Shown here: positions 33,070 through 46,700 of the stretch, in pieces
Layout of the letters: each line of letters starts with the position of its first letter
Position numbering within the stretch: the stretch's first letter is position 1
Assembly (NCBI GenBank): GCA_029641185.1
Contig: JAPWGK010000023.1
Span: 708,389-772,388, forward strand
Reading direction: 5' to 3'
Length of the DNA: 64,000 bases
DNA from: Pseudofabraea citricarpa
Lineage: Eukaryota > Ascomycota > Leotiomycetes > Helotiales > Dermateaceae
The notes under the pieces: model-generated
What the model saw: only the letters and a program-made list of their open reading frames with translations
Database searches by the model: none
What the model was told of the DNA's origin: nothing
Program-made: the position numbers and the translations under genes

Positions 33070-35000
33070 TCACAGCCATCTTCGGGTCCAATCCCATCCC
33101 GGACATTGTGTCGTTGGCGAGAGGTAACCGAGGTAGTATGCTTGTTTTTGGTGTTGTTTGTTGTGGATTAGAATGAAAGGAGGCCGGTAGTTGGTCAGTT
33201 GTTCGCCATGAATCAATTCTTGAAACATGCCACGAGAAAAACAGAGATCCGTCTGCCAGTATGCTCTTCCATCCGAGAAGCTTGAAAGCGGGTAAGAAAT
33301 TCCTAGACCCATCACAGTTCCCTGCACAACGTGACTTATCGCTCTGAAATTCCGGCCCATTCAGCCTCCAAAATGCGCTGCTACCAGATTCTGAGCACCA
33401 GTCAGCCTAGTGCAAGCAACAGACATCTTGAGATCAGCTCTGTATCTGTGTTCCTTGTGTGAAAGGCGTAGAAGGATGAGAAGTGGATTGTGTAGATCCA
33501 GGTAGCACAGAGTTGGATCATTTCTCAAACACTGTACTATCTGCTTCAACCGTTGATGGTACCAAAATCAGCCTACCATTAGATATGAATTCCACCGAAA
33601 GATTAGCCTTGAATAAGCCATCGTCTGGGCATAGCAAAGTTGCTAAGCTGCACAGGACGATTTGTTAGAAGATGGTTTTTTCTCTTCTCACGAATAATCT
33701 GAGCACGTATTTCAAACCACACGACTCGCGAGTACGGTTTTTCTTGCTCGCTGTAGTCACAGAACTGCAACTCTTCAGGATCAGTATGCTTGAACAAATG
33801 AGTTTCGAGAGTGATCTCGTGTTCTTGTTTCTGCGTGTGTGCGAGGTCGGACGGAAGTGCTCTTTGACACCACCCGAAGCTACAAGTTGCCAAGAGCAAG
33901 TTGCTGCGCTGGTGTAGGTTTGAGAAGACGCTTCAGACAGCTGCACCTCGCCGGATGGAGAAATATCAGATGGAACTGTAACTCAGGACAGAAGTTCAAA
34001 GCGTCCCTCGACGAATTCGGCCATCGAACCTCGCTTAGAGTCAAAGGCAGGTGCAGGAGGTCGGGGACAAGAGACACTCAGGTTCAGTTTGGGATAGCTC
34101 TAACGGTAAGAGTTCCATCTTGTTGAACTATGCTGATCAACTGCTTTCTCTAGTGTATCATATCCTTCCTTACAATAGATACGACGACGAATACTCCGAG
34201 AAGCGACGCGTCGAAGAGAAACAACGAACCAACCTCATCACAGCTTGTCGTCGGACAAAGTCATACGGACACGATGCATCGTGGAAACACCTCATCATGA
34301 CTTTTGTCTACTGTGTCACATGTTATGATGCTCTTGAGCTGTCGTGGCTTGATGGAGTTGATGAAGTCGATGATATTTTGGTCTAGAAGATGCTGCACAG
34401 GACTGGCATCTAGGCACAGCTACTGGTCATCAAACTCGATGAGACCAACGAGCTTCCATTAAAGCATGAGCACGCTCGATACTAGTCGAGGTATCACGCG
34501 TGAAAGATGAATATCCTTGCGAAGACGAAGAAGTGATGAACTGTTCAAATCGAGGAAGAGCAAGGGACTGCAGTATGGTGGTGTTGCTGTCTTGGTGAAA
34601 AGCCAGCTCAACAGGATGCCATCATAAATAACGTTGCATAGATAACGTTGGCTTACCTGACCCTTTATCGATGTAGCAAGCGTCGATGATAAATACCATG
34701 GTGTGTAGGATTCTTCCGAAGATCCGCAGCGTTGAATGTCGAGGTACTACCGTACTCGAAGCTCCATACAGCTGGGAGTATATTGGGTACCGAAGAAAGA
34801 GGACGTTCGTCGTAAGTAAACAATCATTGACAGGTAGGCTTGACAGCGCTTTGGAGGCAGGTAAACAAACCGGCGTCGGAGCAAAGACTTGGGAAGTAGA
34901 AGGCAGGAACGACCAGCTACAAAAAATAACTCGCCTGTCGATACCTTTCAACAGTCTGCAGTAACCATAGAGCCACGGCCGTTCTCTGTCCAAGATGCCT
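33070..35000 (-). pseudogene. Frame-broken gene relic of unknown family
   Basis: On the minus strand protein-like sequence runs through this stretch but hops between frames. Reading right to left: LVRHLGQRTAVALWLLQTVERY (34.9-35.0 kb); IFGRILHTMVFIIDACYIDKG (about 34.7); FHQDSNTTILQSLALPRFEQF, then STSIERAHALMEARW (about 34.45-34.6); NIIDFINSIKPRQLKSIITCD (about 34.3); LISIVQQDGTLTVRAIPN (about 34.1); MAEFVEGRFELLS then a TGA stop (about 34.0); EVQLSEASSQTYTSAATCSW (33.9); a shift to HEITLETHLFKHTDPEELQF (33.8); a shift to DGLFKANLSVEFISNGRLIL (33.6); a shift to LRNDPTLCYLDLHNPLLILL (33.5); and after a single TGA at 33361, MGRNFRAISHVVQGTVMG. Several joins leave no room for an intron. The family is not recognised; the VFIIDA segment resembles a Walker-B strand of P-loop ATPases, which is speculative. 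Ends are approximate. Confidence 0.45.
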
Positions 35001-35782
35001 AACTAGGTTCAACAAAGTATAGAGGTCTGGCTTGATGCTAGTACTGCTCAAGCTGTCTCAGATAGCCGGATCAATACCTAATATCTTTAGTGGCCAGGTT
35101 ATTTTTCAGCTGCTGTATGTTTTTCCTAAGTTACTGTATTCTTTCCAGTCGCGATATATCTTTTCATTATCATTCCCTTTTGCTGCCAAGTGCTTCATGG
35201 TTACTGGAAGTGGTATATAATCCAATGCTTAAAGTTTCTACGCACTTTATGAAGAACAAGTACTTTAAAATTATTACATATACAACTTTCAGGTATCCTT
35301 TTTTATTTTTTGTTCACAAATGTTTTCGGTTCATCAATACCTACCCTACGAAGACCAAACGCTTCTAAGTTACTATCTACTAGTTGATAGCTATGACTTT
35401 CATACATTCTAAGTTTTAGTTCCGAAGTAATTCTCCGAATCAGGTACAGCAAGCTGCTCGCTACCCCTGATTAATTGTGTTGCTTTTCGCGAAGTCATCC
35501 ATGTTCATTTCAGGGCGTACTATAGCCGCCTTGTATCACGGCTGTACAAGTACCGGGATTCTACATCTACCTCTGTTTACCTCATCTCGCCCAGCGGCTA
35601 AAGTTTGTTCATGTTTACATGCCGCGTACTCAGTGACCTCCAATATCATGAAGGGACTTCACATTTCACTAGAACTTTGATTGCGTTTCACGGCATTTGA
35701 TGGTCATTTGGTATGCAAAGTACACAAACTTTTGTCTATCTACCCCTTGCATCTTACAAGCCACAAGGTGTAGTAATTAATC
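35001..35782. other. A/T-rich spacer next to ARG4
   Basis: No gene seen. A/T-rich, including the 3' side of ARG4; could include the extreme 5' part of the neighbouring gene relic. Confidence 0.4.
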
Positions 35783-37533
<1,751 letters not shown>

Positions 37534-38091
37534 GTTGAGGGTCAATTGGCCGGGACTGTTATATTTCTAGGGTTTTGTATGCTGCGACGGTAAGATTGAG
37601 ACGAATGAGACGTGTTGTTGAGTTGGGATCGTCTCGAAAGGCAAAGACGATAGCGGAATGTGATAAGAAATTTGAAAACATCCTTGCCCGCTAAATTTTC
37701 TCAGCCTTGTGACGAGTAGTGGGGAAACTTAAGCCAATTGCCAGGAACATTCAGTTGAAGTCTCATACAACACTTTTTGGATGATTTAATTCAATTGGCA
37801 AAGATTTCATTGTAAACCGTGGAGCAGTCTATGACATACAATGATTAATAGGTAGTGACTAAAGATTGCTGGAAGAGACCGAGCTTTGTGGGGAGAAGGG
37901 CACAAAGTGGCTTGACTTACTGTGGCTAGTGTGAGCTCTTTCTATTGAAGAGCTCAACGTCCTCTCCTCAGACAACGCAAACAAAGACCATCTTGATCCA
38001 ATAACACTTTCCAACAGCTGGTTCAGAGCGTCTCACATCGTCTTCTTCCCCTGGCATAAGGATACAGGACAGGTGCACGGAAGCCTTGACA
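37534..38091. promoter_or_regulatory. Divergent promoter between ARG4 and VFA1
   Basis: A 558-nt spacer separates the two starts. No recognisable GCN4/CPC1-like TGACTCA palindrome is seen. A/T-rich central part (37745-37830). It presumably drives both genes. Confidence 0.4.
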
Positions 38092-38760
38092 ATGTCTTTC
38101 CCAAACATTTACCACCATCGGAAGGTCGCCGACACCGCATCCAAGGCCTGTGATATCTGCTACAAACCAAGCACAAGTGTTTTGGTCACTCCCGAGAACA
38201 AGGTAAGGAAGTACTAGCTAGACACGGGGCCTTCTGTTGATCTGACGCTCTCGAAGGATTTTTTCTACGTCTGTGCCATCCATCTAAAGGACCGTGGTTT
38301 CTGCAGCCCTATCATAGATGAAGCGGCTGTGGCAGCCAAGAAAAAGAAAGAACTAGAAGACGAGGTTGCACGAGTGAAAGAAGAGTTCGAAGAGAAGCAG
38401 CGAAAGAAGAAGGAGAAGGAGAAAGAGAAGGAAAAGGAAAAGGAGAAAGAAAAGAACAACGACAAGGATAAAAAGGGAGACGAGAAGAAAGACGAGAAAG
38501 ATGTCGACAAGAAGAAGGAAGACACGGTAACTGAGCTCTCGACAATCAGTATCTTGACTACATACATGCTAATATGGGTGTAGAAGAAAGCAGCAGACTC
38601 GATTACCACGACGGAAGATGAACCAAGAATATTTACTTTGCAGAAATCCTTCTATCAACAACGACTTGACAAGAAACGAAACGCAGAGATCGCCAAGCGA
38701 AACCAACAACGGCTTCAGAATCCGGGTTTCTTCCCTCAAGTACCAAAGGACCTTCCATGA
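38092..38760 (+). CDS. VFA1: VPS4-associated protein 1
   Basis: Vfa1 binds the AAA ATPase Vps4 on endosomes and stimulates it during ESCRT-III disassembly. Three exons, 38092-38202, 38257-38526 and 38584-38760, join in phase to 185 aa. The N-terminus MSFPNIYHHRKVADTASKAC, with DICYKPSTSVLVTPENKDFF and YVCAIHLKDRGFC, is the zinc-binding module (CxxC then CxxH/C). The middle is a very highly charged Lys/Glu helix (KEKEKEKEKEKEK) encoded by AAG/GAG repeats. The C-terminus RIFTLQKSFYQQRLDKKRNAE and the final PGFFPQVPKDLP match the Vps4-interacting region of the family. Introns are 54 and 57 nt. No damage. Confidence 0.92.
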
Positions 38761-41700
38761 GGACGAGATCACACTTCACGTGCATCTTTGATCACCTGAT
38801 CGGCCCCCAAACATCGGTCCTATTCGCAAGGCTGGCACGCAGCATTCGGGCCTGTCAGCAACTCAACTTAGGCAAATTCGGGGCCGTACTATCACCGGAC
38901 TTCTTGTGAATACAGTCAGCCCAGCCAAGACATGTTATATGTACAATGCAGAGAATTCCCGTTTCGTGCCCACCTCCGATCAGCCAGCAGACGACTAAGT
39001 GACGCAGCAAATCACCACGTCATTAGATTAGACGGCCGCTCAAAATCTCGGCAGTAGAACGATTTGCTGACGACAGTCTCTGCTGCTGACTGCATGAGAC
39101 GAGTGTACCATGAGCAGATCCGGTACAACGCGTCAAGCCATGTGTCTCCAGAAAAACATGGGTCGATTGGATGTGGACAGGCTATATGTTTACCCCCAGA
39201 TAGAAACCCTTGAAGTCAATGGCGGGATCAGTGATCATCCGTTCACAGGCCACCGGCTCTTCTCACAGGCTGACCGGGAAACTTGATTCAAGCTTATCCA
39301 ATGGAGATTACCTTCACCTCACTTTCAGCCCTCTCTATTGGGACACCCCCTCCGAGTGACCTTGCTGCTGCCCACACTTGATACTTTTTCGCCAATACCA
39401 TAACAAGAAGCCCACAATCACATCACCTTCGCAGGAAGGAGTTTGCGGTGGACCAGATGTTCTAGCGTCACATTGCAGGAGTTCTGGCAATACCCGCTCT
39501 GCCTCGTCTATCTCTCTTAGCGCTTACATTGGAAGTTTCTCAGCTGTAGCACAACCACTCATCTCTCGTCTTCTCTCTTCATTTTTTGCTTCCTCCGTTC
39601 ACCGGTTTATCAAGTGCGCTTGCACCCCGCTTCCTTCCTGTCAGCATCTCGCTTGGTTTTTCTTGATTGATGAAGGTGAGGCTGGTAGGGCTTGCAGAAA
39701 GGCGGGTCCATCTTGAAAAATTTAAACGACTACGAACTCCAGGCAGGTAGGCAGATTTCGATTTCGATTCCGCTGCCCCTCTTACTTGCATACATGTAGT
39801 GTGGCAGATCTAAGGCATGCAAGTCCCGTATCGTAAAAGGTTATTGAACAGACCTCTTTGCATAAGTTACTCAGTCAGACAGACCTCACCTTGCATTCTG
39901 CCTGCTGCTGATCAGATATATGCAACGCATTAGCAGGATCTGACGCGGAATGAGTTTCGGAGTCTTGTTACTTGCTGTATATTGTACGTACCATTCATTG
40001 CCGGATTAGTATATTGACCGTGCGAACTACTTGATGCGTGGAGGTGAGATAAGGCCAAGGAGGATGTATGTATACGTTAAGTCCATTGTAGGTATTGTGC
40101 AGCCGGATCAAGCAACCGAGACCAGATCAGATGTATGGTATGCGTTGTTATCACTTTTAGAGGTAGTGATACGAGCAAAGAGAAGGAGGGCCGTGGCATA
40201 ACAGAGCTCTGTGATCATGGAGGTGGCAATACTATCATCCTTCCTGTATTAAATCCTTGCAATCAAACCAGACGGTCGCCAGTTTCTTCTTGAGCCGACT
40301 TTGATTATTTTGTGTCTACGTGCGACTAGACGTACCAGAGTTGATATACCTACCTACAAAAGAAATAACCAACAACCATTTCTTCCATGATAAACAAGAT
40401 CTGGCCATCCTTACCTGCGAACCATCGTATCTCCGAACTCAGCGTATCTCCCCTGGCCTTTGTTTTTACATCTCACGAGGCATGATGATTATTGAATTTC
40501 AGCCTCTCTCGCGCTGTCGCCCTTATCTCCGGAATCTGAATCAGGGTCCAATACAGAAAGTTTTCCTTTTCGCCCCTCGTATTCTTATTCCTCCTGTACC
40601 TTCCCCTTTCGGGCACCTATCTATCTACCTGTCTGCATTTCTTTTCTTTTCTTTCCTTTGCCTTGCCTTGTCTTGTCTTGTCTACTCGGAGAAAACTCTG
40701 GGGGTTGAGGTCAGATCAGCAAGAAGCCAAGCCAAGCTAAGCAGACAAGCCAAAGAGATGTAGGTAGGTATGTGAATAAGCATAAACTAAAAAAAGAGAA
40801 GCTGTTTTCACCTCGCTCTGATCTGATCTACATAGCTGGGGTACCTACGTACAAAGTAGGAGCCAGGCGAGGTGAAGGCGCGGCAGCTATCTATCTACGT
40901 AGATGCTTTGTGGCGGTATTCGCCTTTCTGTATGTCTTTCGCTTCTCTGGGTTTGTGGGGATCGGGGAGTGTTGACGAGGTTGCTCGTCTAAATTCTGTT
41001 CTTGCTTGCAGACCTGTAGAGAAGTACGAAATTTCAAAAGACCAAATCCAAACGACAGACAGCAAGACAAGCGCAGATGATTTTTGTGAAGGAAAAGAAA
41101 TGTGCCCGACTCGATATCTACCGGTGCGGATTCCACAGCAAACGTGTGGCTAGTCCTCTTCTTTCAACGGCCTTCGGGCTCCTCGTTTAGACGAGGGAGT
41201 GAGCGAGGGAGACCACCTTACTCGCTTTCTCGCACAGCTCTCTCCCTCTCGCAATTCTTTCACCACATCTCCAGATCCGCCTCCCTCTCTGGTCTCTAAC
41301 TCCGTCAGGCAACCTGGGAGTGAGGCAGACCCGCAAACCCGCAGGCAGATCAGTATGTATGTAGATGCGACTCGACGGTAAGCAGACGCGCAGAGAGATG
41401 TACGTATGTACGTACCTCAGCAAAATTACCCGAGGAAGGTCCTGCAATGTACCTAGTACGATGCATACGGTACAAGACAGCGACGATTTCATGCATGCAG
41501 CATTACGGTGCATTAGCGATAGGGAGATGGAGGTTGGTCCACTTCCATTTCCGATCCAGCTTCACGTCACTTCATGTCACTCCACGTCACGGCCGAAGAG
41601 CTCGAACAGGCTGAGATGAGATCGAGATGGAATTGAGTTTTTCTTCTTCTGAGTTTCTTCTCTCGCTCTTTGTTTCTCCCGCTACCCCTCCCCCTCTATT

Positions 41701-41942
41701 CTCACGTTAGACGGGAATCAGAGACACTTCTAGTTCCCGAATGCCGAAGTGAGATACATCTCAGAAGGCTACCAATCAATCAACCAACTAACCCACGAAC
41801 CCACCAACCCAGTAAGCAGCAGCTGCCAGACCTGAGACCACATCCAAAACTCCACACATGACCGCCATTGATCCCCACAAACCTCTCCTCTCCTTGCTTG
41901 CCTGCTTTCCGCCTAAAGACCGAATACTCCTCATCAGACTCA
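38761..41942. other. Convergent 3.2-kb spacer without a supported gene
   Basis: Between the 3' ends of VFA1 and YVH1. Frames are short or low-complexity and no motif is seen. Simple-sequence features: TTTTCTTTTCTTTCC and CCTTGTCTTGTCTTGTC at 40640-40685, TACGTATGTACGTAC at 41401-41416, and CCTACC/GTAGGT words. Such a length between convergent genes is generous for a fungus and may hold UTRs or non-coding transcripts. Confidence 0.4.
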
Positions 41943-43286
41943 TCACAGAGATTGCTTACCTCTCATACCGGGTGGTAGCCGAATTCCACTAGGAATAGCC
42001 TCACCTGACGCTGTCTGCACAGGCTGACTCTTCTTAGCCAGGAAGCCAACCTCGTCAACCCTGCCCTTCTGCAGACTGAAAGCCGGACAGATCCACACGC
42101 CACAGCTACACCGCAGTCCCTGCCACGCATACCTCCCTATCTGGGCAGCACACTTCGCATTGGGGCACTCGAGGCGGCCGGAGAGTAAGCCCTGCTCAAG
42201 CGCTGGGCGCATCCACGACAGCGGGTGCAGGAAGTGGTGAGTGCATGAGTTCTGCGGAGCCGTCGACAGCTCGGCGAGTGACGCGATGGGTCCTCGTGCT
42301 GTTTGCGAGGGTATTTTGGCGTCATGCGTGAGGATATACGGCGACGTGGCTAGAGTTCGGCTGTGGAAAGTGCCTTTGATTAGTGAGTGCTCGACGGTGG
42401 GGGACGCAGTCAGATTCAACGTACCGACATCGTTTGCATCTCAGTTCGACTTGCTTTCCTTCGCTTGCTTCGGCGTCCTGTACTTCTTCGTCTTCAAAGC
42501 GGATCTTGTCTGGGGCCATTCCTGCAGCGAGGGCTAAGTCAACCTCTCGTTGATACAGCCACCGTTGGTACTTTGGTTGGGCCTCAATATCCCTTGGGCA
42601 TCCCATATCCTTGTACAGCTCGAGTTGTGACATGAAGCCGTCATTCGGCTCAGCAATAGGTCTTGATTCTCGAATCAGTTCCAGTGCAGACGCTACTGTA
42701 TGATGCGGATACTGGCGCAAGAGATATGCCACAACGATTGTCACAGAGCGGGATTTGCCCATAGCACTGTGAGATGTTAGTATCTGAAGGAGGATACTCG
42801 TGAAGGACCAGCAACTAGAAATGCACTATGCTATATGAAAAAAGGAATAAACTTACCAGTGAACCAACACCTTTCCCTCCTTCCCTGCCTTACCCTCCTT
42901 CAACCCCTTCTCAATCCACGCGCCGCTCTTCTCAAACTCGCCGAGCAGATTCTCGTCGTCGATATCATCAACCTCGATACTGAGGTGTTCATACCTCTCC
43001 CAGTCCTCAAAGTCCTTGAAGTCATACTTCAACACCGATACGATATGGGTGATACCCGCATCAACCAGGGCAGACTTCCGCCGAAGAGTGAAGATCCTGG
43101 CATCTGAGTTAGCTTAGGCTTTCTCACAAGAAGAGTGGTCCGCTACGATGATGATATGTATATAATCATCACGTGCTTGGCGGGGTTGCGGGGTAGAAAT
43201 TAAGGAAGAGGAGGAGGAAGTAGAAGAATCCAAGCATACCCTCCAACATAGAGCTCATCATCCCCCGGCACCCTCGAGAGGGCCAT
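41943..43286 (-). CDS. YVH1: Dual-specificity phosphatase with C-terminal zinc domain, YVH1
   Basis: Yvh1 releases Mrt4 from pre-60S ribosomes; its zinc domain is needed for this, its phosphatase activity largely not. Four exons on the minus strand: 43286-43240, 43096-42857, 42766-42425 and 42360-41943, phases matching, 348 aa. The N-terminus reads GDDELYVGGIFTLRRKSALV and ITHIVSVLKYDFKDFEDW; the catalytic signature HCAMGKSRS is assembled across intron 2 (HCX5R). It is followed by VVAYLLRQYP and NDGFMSQLELYKDMG. The C-terminal zinc module shows CTHHFLHPLSWM, LECPNAKCAAQIGRYAWQG and CSCGVWICPAFSLQKGRVDEV. ATG 43286 is the only upstream Met in frame. Intron 1 is 143 nt, long for this window. 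The gene is complete. Confidence 0.95.
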
Positions 43287-43556
43287 GTTGGCAGGCGGAG
43301 GTCTGAAATCCAGGGTGACGATGTTCACAGGAGCGGCGTCCTCAGTGTGTAGCCCTAAGTGCTGTGCACTTTCAGAATGTCCAATAATTACCAATGCTCA
43401 GAACCCCCTGGAGCCCTCTCGCTTCTGCAACCGATGGCGAAGAAAAGGGGGCGCGGTCAAAAGTGAGATGTTCGAGTCAGGTGATGCAAGTCAGAGTTTT
43501 GTGGTGTTACGACGATGGGACATAAAATTCCAAATTCTGATCCCAAGCCCACCGTG

Positions 43557-43580
43557 CCTTAGCCTTAGCCTTAGCCTTAG
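43557..43580. repeat. (CCTTAG)4 hexamer repeat
   Basis: Four perfect copies of CCTTAG followed by CGCGCGCG. It resembles but is not the telomere unit (CCCTAA). Confidence 0.85.
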
Positions 43581-43670
43581 CGCGCGCGATTCAACCATGA
43601 GGCATGAGGCATGAGGCAGCTAGTCCGGTTGGAACCAGGCATCGATCGCTAAAGCCGTCCCGAGGTCTTC

Positions 43671-43745
43671 CAACTCCACTTCCACTTCTACTGTACTTCC
43701 ACTTCCACTTGCACTTAGTACTTCCTCTTCCACTTCCACTTAGTA
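43671..43745. repeat. Degenerate CTTCCA tandem repeat
   Basis: Imperfect tandem array of ACTTCC/CACTTCC units interrupted by TACTGTAC and TTAGTACT. Confidence 0.7.
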
Positions 43746-46700
43746 CTCTGCAGCGTCTGCACCCACTCTACTGGACGTCAGGCCCGCTGTGCCGCTTACT
43801 GTACATTCGACGTTGATTGTACTACGTAGATGATAGGCCTCGGTGACTCGGCGAACTCGGCCTGGGAGACACTGTGAGTCTGGCTCGTCTGGCTCGTCTG
43901 GCTCTCTGGGACGCGGTGGGACCTGATTTCAAGGCAAGCGAACTGCCGGCAGAATGAGATGCAGATACCGATTACGCTTGTCCGGCCGACACCACCATCG
44001 ATGATGAGGCCCCTCCGCCCGTGGGGCCCGTACAGAGAATTCTCATCCCAGAATTCCCTCAGTATGTTCGGGGGTGGGTTCTCCCGTGTTTCTTTCCCTT
44101 TACATCTGTAAAATCTCCGAGGCACATGAGGGAAGCAGGCAAGCAAGCAAGTACAGGCACACATATCCACTTGCCCACGCCAGTTCATCATCTCTGCAAC
44201 TCTGCCTAGCCTTGGTTATTTATCTGTGTCCGCACAAAGACCACACACACGGCTACGCGTCCATACACTCACTGGTACTGCTATCTGGGATGCAGGTGCG
44301 CAAAGCAATATACGGACTCGTGAGAGGAAGCAGAACAAGTGCCGAGAGGCAAATTGGACAAAGTGCAACCCATTCAAGTTTCAGGGGAAGAGAATGCAAC
44401 CTTCACTGAGCTTGCTTGTGGGAATTCTGATTCACGAGAGATCCCTGGGGTTACAGCTTCTCTCCCTCATCGCCATGCCGTTGGTAAGCTGTTGCAGATT
44501 ACCATGCAGATTACTATACATGATAGCCTGCACTTCTGCCCTTTTGATGCTGGCTTCCATCGGTGGCTTGGAGTAAGGCTGATCATAACGAACGGTATTG
44601 CTAATGACGTGCCATTCAGTTACCTTATCTCGAGAGATACGCCGTGGAAGCTTGATCAAGAGCCCCATTCCCTTCCTCCTTTAGGATACTATTAGAGATA
44701 TTACCCTCAGGTGCTTGACACGGATGAATGGAGCACGGAGAGGAGAGACAAAAGGGGCTGGCTCTTGAACGAGTACCTGGCTTTGGGTGACACAGCTTCT
44801 CCCGCTCTCACCTCGTCTGGCTTCCCCGCCCCTTCGTCGTGAAGCGCCTTGTTTGCTGTACAGCTTGCCTTACCCGGTACCTCTTTTTCTCCAATTGTTC
44901 CCTGGCCATGCCTTGCGGGGGGGCAGGTTGACCAAGATAACCTCCAATCGAGCATCTCGTGGCAAGTATGTACGTCGCTGCCGTGCTGCCCAGCTTCGGC
45001 TCTCGCATCCAGATATGGGACGGTCCAAATCAAGATTTTTGCTGGTAAAAGAATCGATATCGTCTGTTCCTTGTTCTTAACGATATCAAGTCGTACTAAT
45101 GTACTAAATGCAGCCTATCAGCCACCAATTTGTAACATTGCCATCTGAGTTCAGGCCGGAATGCCATGGGCACATCTTGATTCGTGTGTTTTGCATGGTT
45201 GAACGCCTCTGCTCAGCCTCTTTGATACTTAGCCTTCTTCCCCTGACCGCCCCGTCCAGCCCTTCTGGCCATCTCAGGGCTCTTAGGGCTTTTTTCGGCG
45301 CGATGGCAATTTGGTTGGTATTGACTTCTGAGATGTTTTGGGGTCTTGGAACCGGCCTAGACGTTACCAATGAAACGCGGCTCGGGGCCAGACGAGCATG
45401 TCATCACTCCGTAGCCTCGTACCCCTCGTCAACACCGGATGTTTGGCCTTGTCGTCAAAGGACTCGTTGGAGGAGAAGAGAAAGCGCAGAGGGCGCACAA
45501 GGTGACACTTGCTCGCCTAATAATACATGTCCTTCTGAATCCTCACTTGCCGCACGACTGGCGCAACTCAGCTGTGCATGTACTTCCTGACTCGAGATCG
45601 CTAGGACGCCTTATAAGGATCGGACAAAGTTACTGTGTGTCATTTGCTCGAGACTCTGCGCTACAGCACCTTCCCGAGCCTTGACTCATGGGTGGTTCCG
45701 AGTCTGTCCAAATGGGACTCGTTTTCTGTCGCCAAAAGATTATTATTGCAAATCATAGAATTTCCGATCGATCCGTCTCTATGGCCTTTTTCGCATGTAA
45801 TGTACCAAGAAGATGAAATAGACCCTCCCCTCCCGCCTTCCTAAAGCCCCTAGCCGTGCTAGTTCTGTATCCATTGAGGCTGTGTTGAAGATCAGGTCAA
45901 TCTCCCACTAAAAGCTTCATACTGCATTCTACTCGAGTAGCTCCGCATATTTTCGTTGGCTAGCAAGCGGCCTGACTAAAACCAATGTGGGGATCGCTTT
46001 CCTGAGCCTTACAGTCCCCCCGACAATCTAAAAATTTCGGAGATACCCAGGATAAAGTCCGAACCCTGCAAGCCGATGGAAACGTCCCCTGCTCAAACTT
46101 AGTTTGGCCTAGAAAGTCAAAAGAAGATTTGTAGAACGATGCTGGCCTTGCAAGAAGCCTTGGCGGAAACTTGTACGAAAGAGTATGCTGTGCCCTCTCG
46201 CTGAGGGACGATGGATGATGAGCGTCGCCCATTTACAGCGTAAACCTCCACACAATGCCTTTTTCTTTGGGGCTTTCGAGCCCTACACCATACACTCGTC
46301 GGAGGCGCAAAAGAGCGACATATTTTAAATCCTATCCAGTTGCGTAATCCTGCTTGAAGATTTGCCTTACTACTTAGTGGTCGCCGACCACAGCCTGCTT
46401 GTGGTTTCCGGCGTCACGCCCGCCAATATCAAGATATCGATGAGATTGGAAGATAACGTAAAAAAACTCTCTGAACATGTTCGTTCGGATTACGGATGAC
46501 ATGGTGCCGGCTTACCAAAGTGCTGTGCCGTATTTCTGCTTTACATTTTTTGTCTAGTTGGTTCGCGCCCACAACATGTCGTAAACTGAGCCCTACAAGT
46601 CAATCCGGTCTGGCGCATATTCCGCTACAGTACATCTCACCGGAAACCATGACGCCGTGCATTATCTTAGTCGGCTCATGCCGGCTGTTTAATCAGCCCT

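Noticed and set aside
34088..34165. tRNA-like start (GGGATAGCTCTAACGGTAAGAG)
   Set aside because: The A-box resembles a tRNA, but no anticodon stem, B-box (GGTTCGAATCC) or acceptor-stem partner follows.
43557..43580. Possible internal telomere repeat
   Set aside because: The unit is CCTTAG, not CCCTAA, and there are only four copies.
44339..44695. Plus-strand frame (and an overlapping minus-strand frame 44432-44668) that read somewhat protein-like
   Set aside because: Two mutually exclusive frames of similar quality in the same DNA and no family motif; cannot be told from chance.
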